From DASPJR01 sp035628505 (lineage in GTDB: Bacteria; Planctomycetota; SZUA-567; H5-PLA8): a stretch of DNA of 64,000 nucleotides. Shown here in pieces: positions 1-8,842 of this stretch (positions are counted from its first letter, which is position 1; the number at the start of each line of letters is the position of its first letter). The stretch is from NCBI GenBank assembly GCA_035628505.1, contig DASPJR010000088.1, forward strand, positions 1 to 64,000, given 5' to 3'. The translations under genes were made by a program, and so were the position numbers. Under the pieces are notes generated by a model. The model was not told the DNA's origin and ran no database searches. It saw only the letters and a program-made list of their open reading frames with translations.

Positions 1-812
1 AACATCATCATGCGCACATGGCCAGCGCGATGGCGGAGAACGGCTTAAGTGAACCTGTCATCGGAGTGATCTTTGATGGCACCGGCCTGGGCGTGGACGG
101 CACCATATGGGGAGGAGAATTCCTGGTGGGTGAATATGCCCGTTTCGACCGTGCCGCACATTTCAGGTACGTGAGAATGCCTGGGAGCTCGCGCGCAATA
201 GCGCAGCCCTGGCGCATGGCGTTGTCTTATCTATTGGATGCGGGCGTAAATCCCGAAGAAATTATCAAGCGCGTTCCTCAATCGACCATGCGCCAGGTTT
301 CGGCATTGACAGGGAAGGATGCGTTTTCGCCAAAGACATCGAGTTGCGGAAGATTCTTTGATGCAGTCGCGGCAATGATCGGTGTCCGCAATGACATTCG
401 TTATGAAGGCCAGGCCGCAATTGAACTCGAGTGGTTGGCGGCGCAAGCAGAACAGCAGAGTGGGTACGCCTTCGAACTGGATCGAAGAACGGAACCCATG
501 ATCATTGATATCCGCCCGATGGTAAGAGCCATCGCGACGGATGTGAAACATCATCGTGCGCCTGCAGAGATCGCAAGAGCTTTTCACACAGGGGTAGTCG
601 ATATCGTTGCAGATGTTTGCATGACTATCCGGGCAGCGTACGGCATCGACCGCGTCGTGTTGAGCGGCGGCGTTTTTGCCAACACAATCCTATTAAGTGA
701 AGTTCCGCCGAGACTGGAGCAGAGGGGGTTCCGCGTGTATACTCACAGCGTGGTCCCCTGTAACGACGGGGGATTGTGCCTCGGGCAACTTGCAGTCGCA
801 GCAGTTCATTGA
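1..812 (+). CDS. hypF: Carbamoyltransferase HypF, C-terminal part (cut by window start)
   Basis: HypF makes the thiocarboxamide that is passed to HypE as precursor of the two CN ligands of the [NiFe] active site. The reading frame is open to the left edge, and its first codons give the HHHAH metal-binding motif typical of the HypF Kae1-like domain, so only about the last 270 residues are present. Downstream comes a VLSGG-VFANTILL stretch of the carbamoyltransferase core and a late C-terminal NDGGLCLGQ motif typical of the family. The stop lies 24 bases before hypC. The acylphosphatase, zinc-finger and YrdC domains must lie upstream of this window. Family assignment is firm; completeness cannot be judged. 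Confidence 0.95.
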   Translation, partial: HHHAHMASAMAENGLSEPVIGVIFDGTGLGVDGTIWGGEFLVGEYARFDRAAHFRYVRMPGSSRAIAQPWRMALSYLLDAGVNPEEIIKRVPQSTMRQVSALTGKDAFSPKTSSCGRFFDAVAAMIGVRNDIRYEGQAAIELEWLAAQAEQQSGYAFELDRRTEPMIIDIRPMVRAIATDVKHHRAPAEIARAFHTGVVDIVADVCMTIRAAYGIDRVVLSGGVFANTILLSEVPPRLEQRGFRVYTHSVVPCNDGGLCLGQLAVAAVH

Positions 813-836
813 CGCAAGGAGATGATACAAGCGCAA

Positions 837-1112
837 ATGTGTCTTGCCGTTCCTGGAAAGGTAGTCGAAACCTATCGCGAAAACGATTTGCTCATGGGCA
901 AAATCGACTTTGGCGGAGTGCGCAAATGCGCCTGCCTTGAACATGTTTCCGATGTCAAGATCGGAGACTATGTGCTCATTCACGTCGGTTTTGCGCTCTC
1001 GCGAATCGATGAGGCCGAAGCCAAGCGCGTCTTCGAGTACTTGAAAGAAGTCAATCAACTCGACGAACTGGGCGAACTTTCCGAGTCGGCCCGACCGATA
1101 GGCCAGCCATGA
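837..1112 (+). CDS. hypC: Hydrogenase maturation chaperone HypC
   Basis: HypC is the small chaperone that, with HypD, carries the Fe(CN)2CO unit and delivers it to the hydrogenase large subunit. The frame also has an ATG at 822, but I place the start at 837 because HypC proteins begin with Met-Cys and the Cys, once the Met is removed, is the functional N-terminal ligand. From 837 the protein begins MCLAVPGKVV, which is exactly the family signature. Length is 91 residues, normal for HypC. The stop overlaps the hypD start in an ATGA arrangement, so the two are translationally coupled. Confidence 0.97.
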   Translation: MCLAVPGKVVETYRENDLLMGKIDFGGVRKCACLEHVSDVKIGDYVLIHVGFALSRIDEAEAKRVFEYLKEVNQLDELGELSESARPIGQP

Positions 1113-2215
1113 TGAGATATGTAGCGGAATACCGCGATGGCGCCGCGGTTGAAAAGCTCATTGCCGAAATCCGCCGAACGGTCACGCGCAAGTGGACGCT
1201 CATGGAGGTCTGCGGCGGTCAGACTCATACCATCGTAAAATATGGTCTTGATTCCATTCTTCCTGACGCAATCGAATTAGTCCATGGCCCTGGTTGCCCC
1301 GTCTGCGTGACGCCGCTAGAAATGATCGATCGCGCTCATGCCATTGCACAGCGTCCGAATGTCATCTTCTGTTCGTTCGGCGACATGTTGCGTGTACCCG
1401 GATCGAAAGGCGATTTGCTGGCGCTTAAATCGCAGGGAAGCGACATTCGCATTGTTTACTCACCGTTAGACGCACTTCAGATCGCTAAAAACAATCCACA
1501 GAGCAAAGTGGTGTTTTTTGCGATTGGGTTTGAAACCACAGCGCCTGCAAATGCGATGGCGGTTTTCCAGGCCAGGCGACTGGGCATTAAAAATTTCAGC
1601 GTGCTTGTTTCGCACGTTCTTGTCCCGCCCGTCATCACCGCAATTTTGCAGGCAACCGGCAATCGTGTGCAGGGGTTTTTGGGACCAGGACACGTTTGCA
1701 CGGTCATGGGCTACACGGAATATGAACCGATTGCGAAATTTTACCGTGTTCCCATCGTTATCACGGGCTTTGAACCCGTCGACATGCTTGAGGGAATTCT
1801 TCAAACTGTGCGCCAACTGGAAGCAGGGCAAACCTGCGTCGCAAATGCGTACGGTCGCGCGGTAGCTCGAGCAGGCAATCCTGCGTCGAAGAAATTGCTG
1901 GACGAGGTGTTCGAAGTCTGCGATCGACAGTGGCGCGGAATCGGAATTATTTCGAAGAGCGGCCTGAAACTGCGTTACGAATTTCACGCCCATGATGCCG
2001 AGCGTCTATTCGAGGTTGGAGCGATTGAAACCCATGAATCGCCACATTGTATCAGCGGCCAGATTCTCAAAGGCCTGAAGAAACCGGCGCAATGCTCGGC
2101 GTTCGGCACACTCTGCACGCCGCAGACACCGCTTGGCGCGACAATGGTTTCATCTGAAGGCGCCTGCGCCGCGTATCATGCTTATGGCCGTATCAAGGCA
2201 GAGGAAACGACATGA
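1109..2215 (+). CDS. hypD: Hydrogenase maturation Fe-S protein HypD
   Basis: HypD is the scaffold on which Fe, CN and CO are assembled together with HypC and HypE. The 368-residue product has the expected family motifs: MEVCGGQTHT near residue 37, GPGCPVCVTP around residue 64, the GFETT motif, GPGHVCTVMG, and Cys residues near the C terminus that would hold the [4Fe-4S] cluster. Length is typical. It overlaps hypC by 4 bases and the SIS gene by 4 bases, so it sits inside one transcription unit. Nothing appears broken. Confidence 0.97.
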   Translation: MMRYVAEYRDGAAVEKLIAEIRRTVTRKWTLMEVCGGQTHTIVKYGLDSILPDAIELVHGPGCPVCVTPLEMIDRAHAIAQRPNVIFCSFGDMLRVPGSKGDLLALKSQGSDIRIVYSPLDALQIAKNNPQSKVVFFAIGFETTAPANAMAVFQARRLGIKNFSVLVSHVLVPPVITAILQATGNRVQGFLGPGHVCTVMGYTEYEPIAKFYRVPIVITGFEPVDMLEGILQTVRQLEAGQTCVANAYGRAVARAGNPASKKLLDEVFEVCDRQWRGIGIISKSGLKLRYEFHAHDAERLFEVGAIETHESPHCISGQILKGLKKPAQCSAFGTLCTPQTPLGATMVSSEGACAAYHAYGRIKAEETT

Positions 2216-2814
2216 CGCCCGAACCTGCGGATCTTGACGCGCGTGTCCTTCGAAAAAATGCTGAAAGCATTGCGACCCACGAGAAATTCTTTTCGGAGAA
2301 TGCGAAACGGATCTCTGAATGTGCAGTGGCCATGGCGGGAGCATTTGAGCGCGGCGGCCGACTCTTCGCCATGGGCAATGGCGGCAGCGCATGCGATGCT
2401 CAGCACGCATCGGTCGAATTCATGCACCCGATCATTGAAAAGCGCCCGCCGCTGCCGGCCATCGCGCTGAGTGCCGACAGCGCAATTCTGACCGCCGCCG
2501 GAAATGACCAGGACTTTTCCCTGGCATTTGTCGAGCAATTGCGGGTGCTGGGAAAACGCGGCGACATCGCACTGGGAATTTCAACCAGTGGCAAATCGGC
2601 CAACGTTGTAAGGGCGCTGCAGTTTGCTCGCGAGTCCGGGATGTTGTCCGTCGGTTTTTCGGGCAGGGATGGCGGGCGACTGCCAGAACTCTGCGACTTT
2701 TGTTTCACAGTGCCAAGCTTCAGCATTCCCCGAATACAGGAGACGCATGGCGTCCTGTTGCACATTTTATGGGACCTGATCCATATCGTCCGCGGGGAAG
2801 AGGACGTGCTCTGA
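2212..2814 (+). CDS. SIS-domain protein, GmhA-like phosphosugar isomerase
   Basis: A 200-residue single-domain SIS protein resembling sedoheptulose-7-phosphate isomerase (GmhA). Visible motifs are MGNGGSACDAQH (phosphosugar loop), GISTSGKSANV, and a C-terminal ETHGVLLHILWDLIH helix with the His residues used by GmhA. It lies between hypD and hypE, overlapping hypD by 4 bases and hypE by one base (TGATG). Established: SIS proteins isomerise or bind phosphosugars. Inference: no heptose pathway gene is nearby, so its place inside the hyp operon suggests a hydrogenase-linked role. I recall similar genes near other group 1h hydrogenases but cannot verify this here. True substrate unknown. Confidence 0.85.
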   Translation: MTPEPADLDARVLRKNAESIATHEKFFSENAKRISECAVAMAGAFERGGRLFAMGNGGSACDAQHASVEFMHPIIEKRPPLPAIALSADSAILTAAGNDQDFSLAFVEQLRVLGKRGDIALGISTSGKSANVVRALQFARESGMLSVGFSGRDGGRLPELCDFCFTVPSFSIPRIQETHGVLLHILWDLIHIVRGEEDVL

Positions 2815-3866
2815 TGACACCTGGCGAGATCTCATTGCAATGTCCAATTCCAGCGGGAAGTCCAAGTCACATAACTATGGCACACGGGAGCGGGGGCCGC
2901 TTCAGCGCAGATCTGCTGAGACACGTCTTCCTGCCTGCCTTTTACAACCCGGTGCTTGCGGCTCTGGAAGATCAGGCCACGGTCGAATTCGGCGCTTCGC
3001 GGATGGCGTTTTCGACGGACGCCTTCGTGGTGAATCCGCTATTTTTCCCGGGCGGTGATATTGGAAAATTGGCGATATGCGGCACAGTCAATGATCTTGC
3101 CGTGGGCGGCGCCAAGCCTCTCTACATTTCCGCCGCGTTTATCATTGAAGAAGGCTTGCCGATTTCAGATTTACAGCGCATTGCGGGTTCCATGCAGTTG
3201 GCGTGCAAAGACGCCGGCGTGATACTGGTCGCTGGCGATACGAAAGTGGTTGATCGCGGCAAAGGCGACAAGCTCTTCATCGCCACCTCTGGAATCGGGC
3301 GTGTCCCCGACGGACTTGTGCTGTCGATTGCGGCAGCGCGACCGGGCGACCGAGTTGTTGTTTCGGGAACCATTGGAGATCACGGAATCGCCATAATGTC
3401 AGTGCGCGAGGGCATTCAATTCGAAACCGAGTTGGAAAGCGACTGCGCTTCTCTGGCGGGGTTGACGGAAGATATGCTGCGCGCATGCCCCTCAATCCGC
3501 TGCATGCGGGATCCAACCCGCGGTGGTGTAGCAAGTGCTCTGAACGAACTGGCTGGCGCGTCAAAATCAGGAATCAAAATTCGCGAAGAGTCCATACCTG
3601 TTCGCGACGAAGTTCGTAGCGCCTGTGAGATTCTGGGCCTCGATCCATTGTACGTTGCAAACGAAGGCAAGTTAATCGCAGTCGTCCCCAAAGAAGATAC
3701 GGAGAATCTGCTCACGGCGATGCGCCAACATTCACTGGGTAAAAATGCCGCAGTTATTGGTGAAATAGTACACGAACACCCTGGAATCGTAACGATGAAA
3801 TCGGTTGCTGGTGGAGAGCGCGTTGTAACTATGCTTGCTGGTGAACAATTGCCGCGGATTTGTTGA
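2814..3866 (+). CDS. hypE: Hydrogenase maturation ATPase HypE
   Basis: HypE dehydrates the carbamoyl group handed over by HypF to a thiocyanate on its C-terminal Cys. The frame is open from 2700, but the start is placed at 2814, where ATG overlaps the SIS stop (TGATG) and gives a normal 350-residue protein. Motifs: MAHGSGGR glycine-rich N terminus, FSTDAFVVNPLFFPGGDIG, GDTKVV, DPTRGG, and the terminal PRIC whose last residue is the modified Cys. A 52-base AT-richer gap follows before hhyS. Confidence 0.97.
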   Translation: MTPGEISLQCPIPAGSPSHITMAHGSGGRFSADLLRHVFLPAFYNPVLAALEDQATVEFGASRMAFSTDAFVVNPLFFPGGDIGKLAICGTVNDLAVGGAKPLYISAAFIIEEGLPISDLQRIAGSMQLACKDAGVILVAGDTKVVDRGKGDKLFIATSGIGRVPDGLVLSIAAARPGDRVVVSGTIGDHGIAIMSVREGIQFETELESDCASLAGLTEDMLRACPSIRCMRDPTRGGVASALNELAGASKSGIKIREESIPVRDEVRSACEILGLDPLYVANEGKLIAVVPKEDTENLLTAMRQHSLGKNAAVIGEIVHEHPGIVTMKSVAGGERVVTMLAGEQLPRIC

Positions 3867-3912
3867 ATTTTTCATTTGTTAAGATCCGCGTTCTGTTGAA
3901 CACTAAAATTGC

Positions 3913-3917
3913 GGAGG
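3913..3917 (+). promoter_or_regulatory. Ribosome binding site deciding the hhyS start
   Basis: A full GGAGG lies at 3913-3917. The first in-frame ATG (3919) begins one base after it and is too close; the second ATG (3925) is 7 bases away, the optimal spacing. hhyS is therefore taken to start at 3925. No convincing sigma-70 or sigma-54 promoter could be picked out in the short hypE-hhyS gap. Confidence 0.7.
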
Positions 3918-3924
3918 AATGGAA

Positions 3925-4920
3925 ATGGGTGCAATCGCCGAGATCGATATCCTATGGATCACGGCGGCCTTAGGTTGCGACGGTGATACGATTGCCATGA
4001 CCGCCGCGCAACAGCCCAGCATTGAAGATCTTGTGTTGGGCGCTATTCCTGGTATTCCGAAAATCAACCTGCACAATCCAGTACTCGCATACAAAGTCGG
4101 TGATGCTTTTCTCGACCGGTTTCATCAGGCCGCAGAAGGATCAGTCGACCCATTTATTTTGATTATCGAAGGCTCAATTCCCAACGAAAAGAACAAAGCC
4201 GAAGGCTATTGGGCGGCAATGGGCGTGGACAAATCCACTGGTCAGCCGATTACGACTTGCGAGTGGATCGATCGCCTTGCCCCTAAAGCATGGGCCGTTA
4301 TCGCGGCAGGGACGTGCGCGACATACGGTGGAATCCATGCGATGGCCGGCAATCCGACCGGCTGCATGGGATTGGCCGATTACTTGGGCTGGAAGTGGAA
4401 ATCAAAGGCCGGTATCCCGATCGTAAACGTGCCCGGATGTCCCGTGCAGCCCGATAACTTCATGGAAACGCTTCTCTACATGCTTTACCAGTCGGCCGGA
4501 CGTGCACCGATGATTCCGCTGGACGATGCACTGCGACCAACATGGCTTTTTGGCGAAACGGTTCATGAGGGCTGCGATCGGGGCGGGTACTACGAGCAGG
4601 GCGACTTCACCGAAAAATACGGCTCTAAAAAGTGCATTGTTAAACTCGGGTGCTGGGGACCGGTCGTGCAGTGTAACGTGGGTAAACGAGGATGGATGTC
4701 GGGTATCGGAGGTTGTCCTAACGTCGGTGGGATCTGCATCGGCTGTACGATGCCGGGTTTTCCGGACAAATTCATGCCATTCATGAATCAGCCGCCGGGC
4801 TCATTACTCTCCACGCAGGCCGTTTCTACCTATGGCAAAGCGATCCGAGCATTGCGTCGATTTACACAGGATTCGCTGAACAAAGAGCCTGCCTGGCGAG
4901 GCCCGTCAAAAGGTTCGTGA
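3925..4920 (+). CDS. hhyS: Group 1h [NiFe]-hydrogenase small subunit
   Basis: Electron-transfer subunit carrying the three Fe-S clusters. The protein (331 residues) has no twin-arginine signal peptide, unlike membrane-bound uptake hydrogenases, as expected for the group 1h type. The N-terminal proximal-cluster motif reads LGCDGD (Cys18, Asp19, Asp21), where ordinary small subunits have CxxC. In the group 1h enzyme of Cupriavidus (Ralstonia) an Asp replaces one Cys ligand, so this fits. Further ligands: GTCATYGG, VPGCPVQPDN, the His-Cys pair in ETVHEGC, KCIVKLGC, and GGCPNVGGICIGCTMPGFPD. The large subunit follows after 46 bases. Physiologically this type oxidises H2 at trace concentrations; that is inference from the family. 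Confidence 0.95.
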   Translation: MGAIAEIDILWITAALGCDGDTIAMTAAQQPSIEDLVLGAIPGIPKINLHNPVLAYKVGDAFLDRFHQAAEGSVDPFILIIEGSIPNEKNKAEGYWAAMGVDKSTGQPITTCEWIDRLAPKAWAVIAAGTCATYGGIHAMAGNPTGCMGLADYLGWKWKSKAGIPIVNVPGCPVQPDNFMETLLYMLYQSAGRAPMIPLDDALRPTWLFGETVHEGCDRGGYYEQGDFTEKYGSKKCIVKLGCWGPVVQCNVGKRGWMSGIGGCPNVGGICIGCTMPGFPDKFMPFMNQPPGSLLSTQAVSTYGKAIRALRRFTQDSLNKEPAWRGPSKGS

Positions 4921-4966
4921 AATTCTCTTTCATTCACTTTCAGCAATACCGGAAAGGTAATCCATA

Positions 4967-6726
4967 GTGAGTGGCAACATCGTCGAAATGAACTGGGATC
5001 CGATCACACGGATCATCGGAAGCCTTGGCATCTACACGAAAATCGACTTCGGTGTCCGGCGGGTGAAGGAGTGTAAAAGCACGTCATCGATTTTCCGCGG
5101 CTACAGTGTTTTCATGAAGGGAAAAGACCCCCGGGACTCCCATTTCATTACAAGCCGGATATGCGGTATCTGCGGTGACAACCACGCCACCTGCTCGGTT
5201 TACGCGCAAAACATGGCTTACGGCGTGAGGCCACCCGACATGGCCGAGTGGATTATTAATCTCGGCGAGGCTGCAGAGTACATGTTTGATCACAATCTAT
5301 TTCAGGACAATCTCGTCGGGGTTGATTTCTGCGAACAGATGGTGAAAGAAACCAATCCTGGTGTTCTGACCCAAGCGGAAAAGACCGAGGCGCCGCATGC
5401 GCACATTCACGGTTACAAGTCAATCGCCGATATCATGCGAGCCCTCAATCCCTTCGTGGGGGAATTCTACCGTGAAGCGTTGCATATGAGCCGCGTTTCC
5501 CGCGAGATGTTCTGTCTAATGGAAGGGCGCCACGTACATCCCTCGACGTTATACGCCGGAGGTGTTGGTACCGTTCCCAGCGTCCAGATTTTCACGGATT
5601 ATCTTGTGCGATTAATGAAGTACATTGAGTTCATGAAGCGCGTTGTGCCGCTGCATGACGATCTTTTTGACTTCTTCTATCAGGCCATTCCAGGATACGA
5701 ACAAGTCGGCAACCGGCGCATTCTGCTGGGTTGCTGGGGCTCCTTCCAGAATCCCTATGTGTGTGACTACACGTATGAAAACATGAATGCGTGGGGCCGT
5801 GCGATGTACGTCACTCCGGGTATTGTTGTTGATGGCAAGCTCATCACTACCGATTTGATAGATATCAATCTCGGCATACGCATTCTACTTGGCAGTTCGT
5901 TTTACGATGACTGGCAGTCCAGCGAAACGTTCGTCAAAAAGGATCCGCTGGGAAACATCGTCGATCAGCGCCACCCGTGGAATCAAACGACCTATCCCAA
6001 ACCACAGAAACGCGATTTCACAAAGAATTACACCTGGGTGATGTCACCACGCTGGTTCGACAAAACAAGCGGGCAGCATTTGGCGCTCGATTCCGGCGGA
6101 GGACCGCTTGCCCGTTTGTGGGTCACGGCGCTGGCGGGAATGGTCGACACGCCTTACGTGAAAGCCACAAACGGCAGCGTGAAGATCAACTTTCCGAAAA
6201 CTGCAACACGGGCAGAAACTCAGTTTGAGTGGAAAATTCCAAAGTGGAGCAACACGATCGAACGCAACCGCGCGCGCACGTACTTTCAGGCCTATGCTGC
6301 TGCGATGGCGCTGTTTTTTGTTGAGCAGGCCATGAAGGAAGTGCACGCCGGAAAAACTCAAACGTGGCGCGAATTCAACGTTCCTGATGAAGCCATCGGC
6401 TGCGGTTTCACGAGGCCGTCCGCGGAATGCTTTCGCATCATATGGTCATCCAAAAGGGCAAGATCGCGAACTATCATCCGTACCCGCCCACCCCATGGAA
6501 TGCCAGCCCACGGGACTGTTATGGAACGGCGGGCCCTTACGAAGATGCCATTCTGAACACGCCTATCTTCGAAGAGAATGGCGTCGACAAGTTCAAAGGA
6601 ATCGACATCATGCGAACGGTGCGCAGTTTCGATCCCTGCTTGCCCTGCGGAGTCCACATGTACGTGGGTAATGGCAGAACAATCGAGGTCCGCCACTCAC
6701 CGTCGTTTGGAGTGCAGCGTGGTTAA
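4967..6726 (+). CDS. hhyL: Group 1h [NiFe]-hydrogenase large subunit (one-base frameshift)
   Basis: Catalytic subunit binding Ni and Fe. Translation begins at a GTG (4967) preceded by a GGAAAGG. The N-terminal active-site motif is intact: R64, C66, C69, H73 in RICGICGDNH. The frame shifts near 6407-6409: the original frame ends at 6556 in unrelated residues, while the -1 frame continues with HEAVRGMLSHHMV and the second motif DPCLPCGVH. Reading codon 6407-6409 and then restarting at 6409 gives about 586 residues with C558, C561, H564 and a 22-residue tail after the His that the downstream protease would remove. A missing C after GGTTT would explain it. Either an assembly error or a recent mutation. 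No slippery heptamer is evident. Confidence 0.93.
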
Positions 6727-7168
6727 TTTGATAGAGACCCACATTGAAAGGTTGGAGCAGTGCAGCGATCCCATTGCGCGCGAAACAGCACGCCAGCTCG
6801 TAAAAGCGCTGATGGATTTTCACGGCCGTGGCTTGGCCAGAATTGTCGACATTGCTGCAAGCAAAGGCGGTCAGGAGCTGATTAACAGTTTCGCCAACGA
6901 TCCGGAAATTGGTCCCTTGTTTGTCCTGTACGACCTTCATCCCTCCGATCTGGAGTCGAGGCTGCAGGCGGCGCTTGAAAAAGTAAGGCCGCATCTGGCC
7001 GCCCATGGCGGCGACGTGGAATTTCTGGGCGTGGCCGATGGCCGGGTACGGCTGCGCCTGAAAGGGAACTGTGGAAGCTGTCCCTCTTCCGCAATTACAC
7101 TCAAGGGCGCCGTCGAACAAGCCATCATTCAAGCGGCACCGGACATTGACGCGATTGAGGTTATATGA
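6719..7168 (+). CDS. NifU C-terminal-domain-like Fe-S scaffold
   Basis: About 149 residues. The C-terminal half is a NifU-type domain (PF01106) with the cluster-binding CGSCPSS motif in a GNCGSCPSSAITLKGAVEQ context, preceded by VRPHLAAHGGDVEFLG typical of the fold. The first 70 residues are a helical extension (IETHIERLEQC...). I choose GTG at 6719, which overlaps the hhyL stop by 8 bases; TTG at 6728 is an alternative. An ORF extending back to 6578 exists only because the frame is open antiparallel to the conserved hhyL C terminus. NifU-like proteins are regular companions of group 1h hydrogenase genes, presumably supplying Fe-S clusters to the small subunit. Confidence 0.88.
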   Translation: MVNLIETHIERLEQCSDPIARETARQLVKALMDFHGRGLARIVDIAASKGGQELINSFANDPEIGPLFVLYDLHPSDLESRLQAALEKVRPHLAAHGGDVEFLGVADGRVRLRLKGNCGSCPSSAITLKGAVEQAIIQAAPDIDAIEVI

Positions 7169-7764
7169 GCCTGGCTGCGTTGCGCCGATTTACTGAGAAA
7201 GCGAGGCGGGACCGCTGCGAATTGTGCGGCGCGGACCTCGGTACGGAGCACGCGCATCTGGTCGAGCCATTCAATCGGAAGCTGTTTTGTGCCTGCAGCC
7301 CCTGCGCGATCTTATTTGAAAGTGCTGACGGCCGCTACCGGCGCGTCCCTCAAGAGGCCCAGCTTCTGCCCAATTTTCAAATGTCCGATGCCTTGTGGGA
7401 CAAATTTGAAATACCCATCGGGCTGGCATTTTTTCTCAAGAGCACGCCGGCTAACAAAGTCATAGCTTTTTACCCCAGTCCGGCTGGGGCCGTGGAATCC
7501 TTACTGGTGCTTGATGCGTGGCATGAACTTTCAGTGAACAATATCGTGATCGAAGAATTGAAGCCGGACGTGGAGGCTCTCCTGGTCAACCAAGTCAAGG
7601 GCGCTCGCGAGTACTTCCGTGCGCCGATTGATGAGTGTTACCGTCTCTGCGGCGTGATGAGGATGCATTGGCGCGGTTTTTCAGGTGGGACGGAAGTCTG
7701 GGATGCTGTCGCGGAGTTTTTTAAAGAATTGCGTAATCAAAGGTGCTGTTCAAAACATGATTGA
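7165..7764 (+). CDS. DUF5947-family hydrogenase-cluster protein
   Basis: A 199-residue soluble protein beginning at an ATG that overlaps the previous stop (ATGA). The N terminus has a CELCGADLGTEHAHLVEP segment with a CxxC pair and His residues, then CACSPC, suggesting metal or Fe-S binding. The rest is mixed alpha/beta with FEIPIGLAFFLKS and YPSPAGAVES. I recognise it as DUF5947, which co-occurs with group 1h hydrogenases and has no assigned biochemical role that I know of. By context it could assist cluster assembly or interact with the hydrogenase. It overlaps the next gene by 8 bases. Confidence 0.75.
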   Translation: MSLAALRRFTEKARRDRCELCGADLGTEHAHLVEPFNRKLFCACSPCAILFESADGRYRRVPQEAQLLPNFQMSDALWDKFEIPIGLAFFLKSTPANKVIAFYPSPAGAVESLLVLDAWHELSVNNIVIEELKPDVEALLVNQVKGAREYFRAPIDECYRLCGVMRMHWRGFSGGTEVWDAVAEFFKELRNQRCCSKHD

Positions 7765-8842
7765 TGAGCCCGACTTGCAGATAGCCAATACGATTCTGTA
7801 CGAAGGCTATCTGCTTTATCCTTACCGTGCCACGGCGTTGAAAAACCGTCAGCGCTGGCATTTTGGCGTACTCTACCCGCGCCCTTTTTGCGAACGGGAA
7901 CAGGCCAACGATGCCTGGTTGATTCACTCCGAATGCCTCGCATCAGCGGAAGTAACCGAGCGCGCTCAGATTCAAGTTCGCGTGCGATTCCTGCAACTGA
8001 TCGAAGACAATGCGGTTGAGCGGGAGGTTCTCCTTGATGAAGTCACCTTTCAAGAGATTCAAAGTGCTCCGAAAACACAGCGGTTCTCGTTTCCTGGCGT
8101 GGATGGCAGCATTGAGCTCAGCGCAACTCTGCTGACGGAAAACATTTGGAAATTGATCGTCCGTACATCGAACGATTCTCGCTTTTCAGAAGGGAATCGA
8201 GAAGAGGCACTGGCGCATTCTTTGATTTCGACGCACGCAATACTGACCGTGAGACTCGCGAAATTCATTTCGGCAATCGATCCGCCTGCGGAATTGCAGA
8301 CTTTGATTTCCGAGTGTCGCAATATTGGATGTTGGCCGGTGCTGCTTGGAAAAACTGGCCAGCTCAACAAAATGCTGACGGCGCCAATCGTTCTGTACGA
8401 CTATCCTCGCATTTCGCCGCAGAGCCAGGGAGATCATTTCGATTGCACTGAGATCGACGAAATGCTCGCGCTACGCATTGCCACGCTGACAGATGAAGAG
8501 AAATTGCAGATGTCCCAAGATGAGCGAACCCGTGTGATGTTGGAACGTACGCACGGTTTAAGCAATGGCCAGCTCTTGAACCTGCACGGTCAGGTTGAGA
8601 AGCAACGAAGCGAAATCTTCAGACCCGGCCAGCATGTCCGCCTGAGACCCCGTGGACGCTCGGACATATTTGATCTGGCGCTCGATGGCAAGACAGCAGT
8701 CGTTGAATCTGTCGAATGCAATTTCGAGAATCAAATTTATGTCACGGTGACAGTGGACGAAGATCCAGGTCGCGATCTGGGCCGCCTGGGTCGTCCAGGT
8801 CATCGCTTTTTCTTCCGACCCGAGGAGGTCGAGCCCTTATGA
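7757..8842 (+). CDS. Uncharacterised group 1h hydrogenase-associated protein
   Basis: 361 residues from the ATG at 7757, chosen because it overlaps the DUF5947 stop by 8 bases; the frame is open upstream but only inside that gene. The N terminus LYEGYLLYPYRATALKNRQRWHFGVLYPR resembles, from memory, an unnamed protein conserved in group 1h hydrogenase clusters. The middle has no motif I can name. The C terminus (after about residue 285) reads FRPGQHVRLRPR...FDLALDGKTAVVESVE, a small beta-barrel-like segment. No signal peptide or membrane helix. Function unknown; the tight operon position argues for an assembly or partner role for the hydrogenase. Confidence 0.7.
   Translation: MIDEPDLQIANTILYEGYLLYPYRATALKNRQRWHFGVLYPRPFCEREQANDAWLIHSECLASAEVTERAQIQVRVRFLQLIEDNAVEREVLLDEVTFQEIQSAPKTQRFSFPGVDGSIELSATLLTENIWKLIVRTSNDSRFSEGNREEALAHSLISTHAILTVRLAKFISAIDPPAELQTLISECRNIGCWPVLLGKTGQLNKMLTAPIVLYDYPRISPQSQGDHFDCTEIDEMLALRIATLTDEEKLQMSQDERTRVMLERTHGLSNGQLLNLHGQVEKQRSEIFRPGQHVRLRPRGRSDIFDLALDGKTAVVESVECNFENQIYVTVTVDEDPGRDLGRLGRPGHRFFFRPEEVEPL

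Noticed and set aside
6404..6412. Programmed -1 ribosomal frameshift in hhyL
   Set aside because: The bases do not form an X XXY YYZ slippery heptamer, no strong downstream stem was seen, and no such control is known to me for [NiFe]-hydrogenases; a simple indel is more likely.
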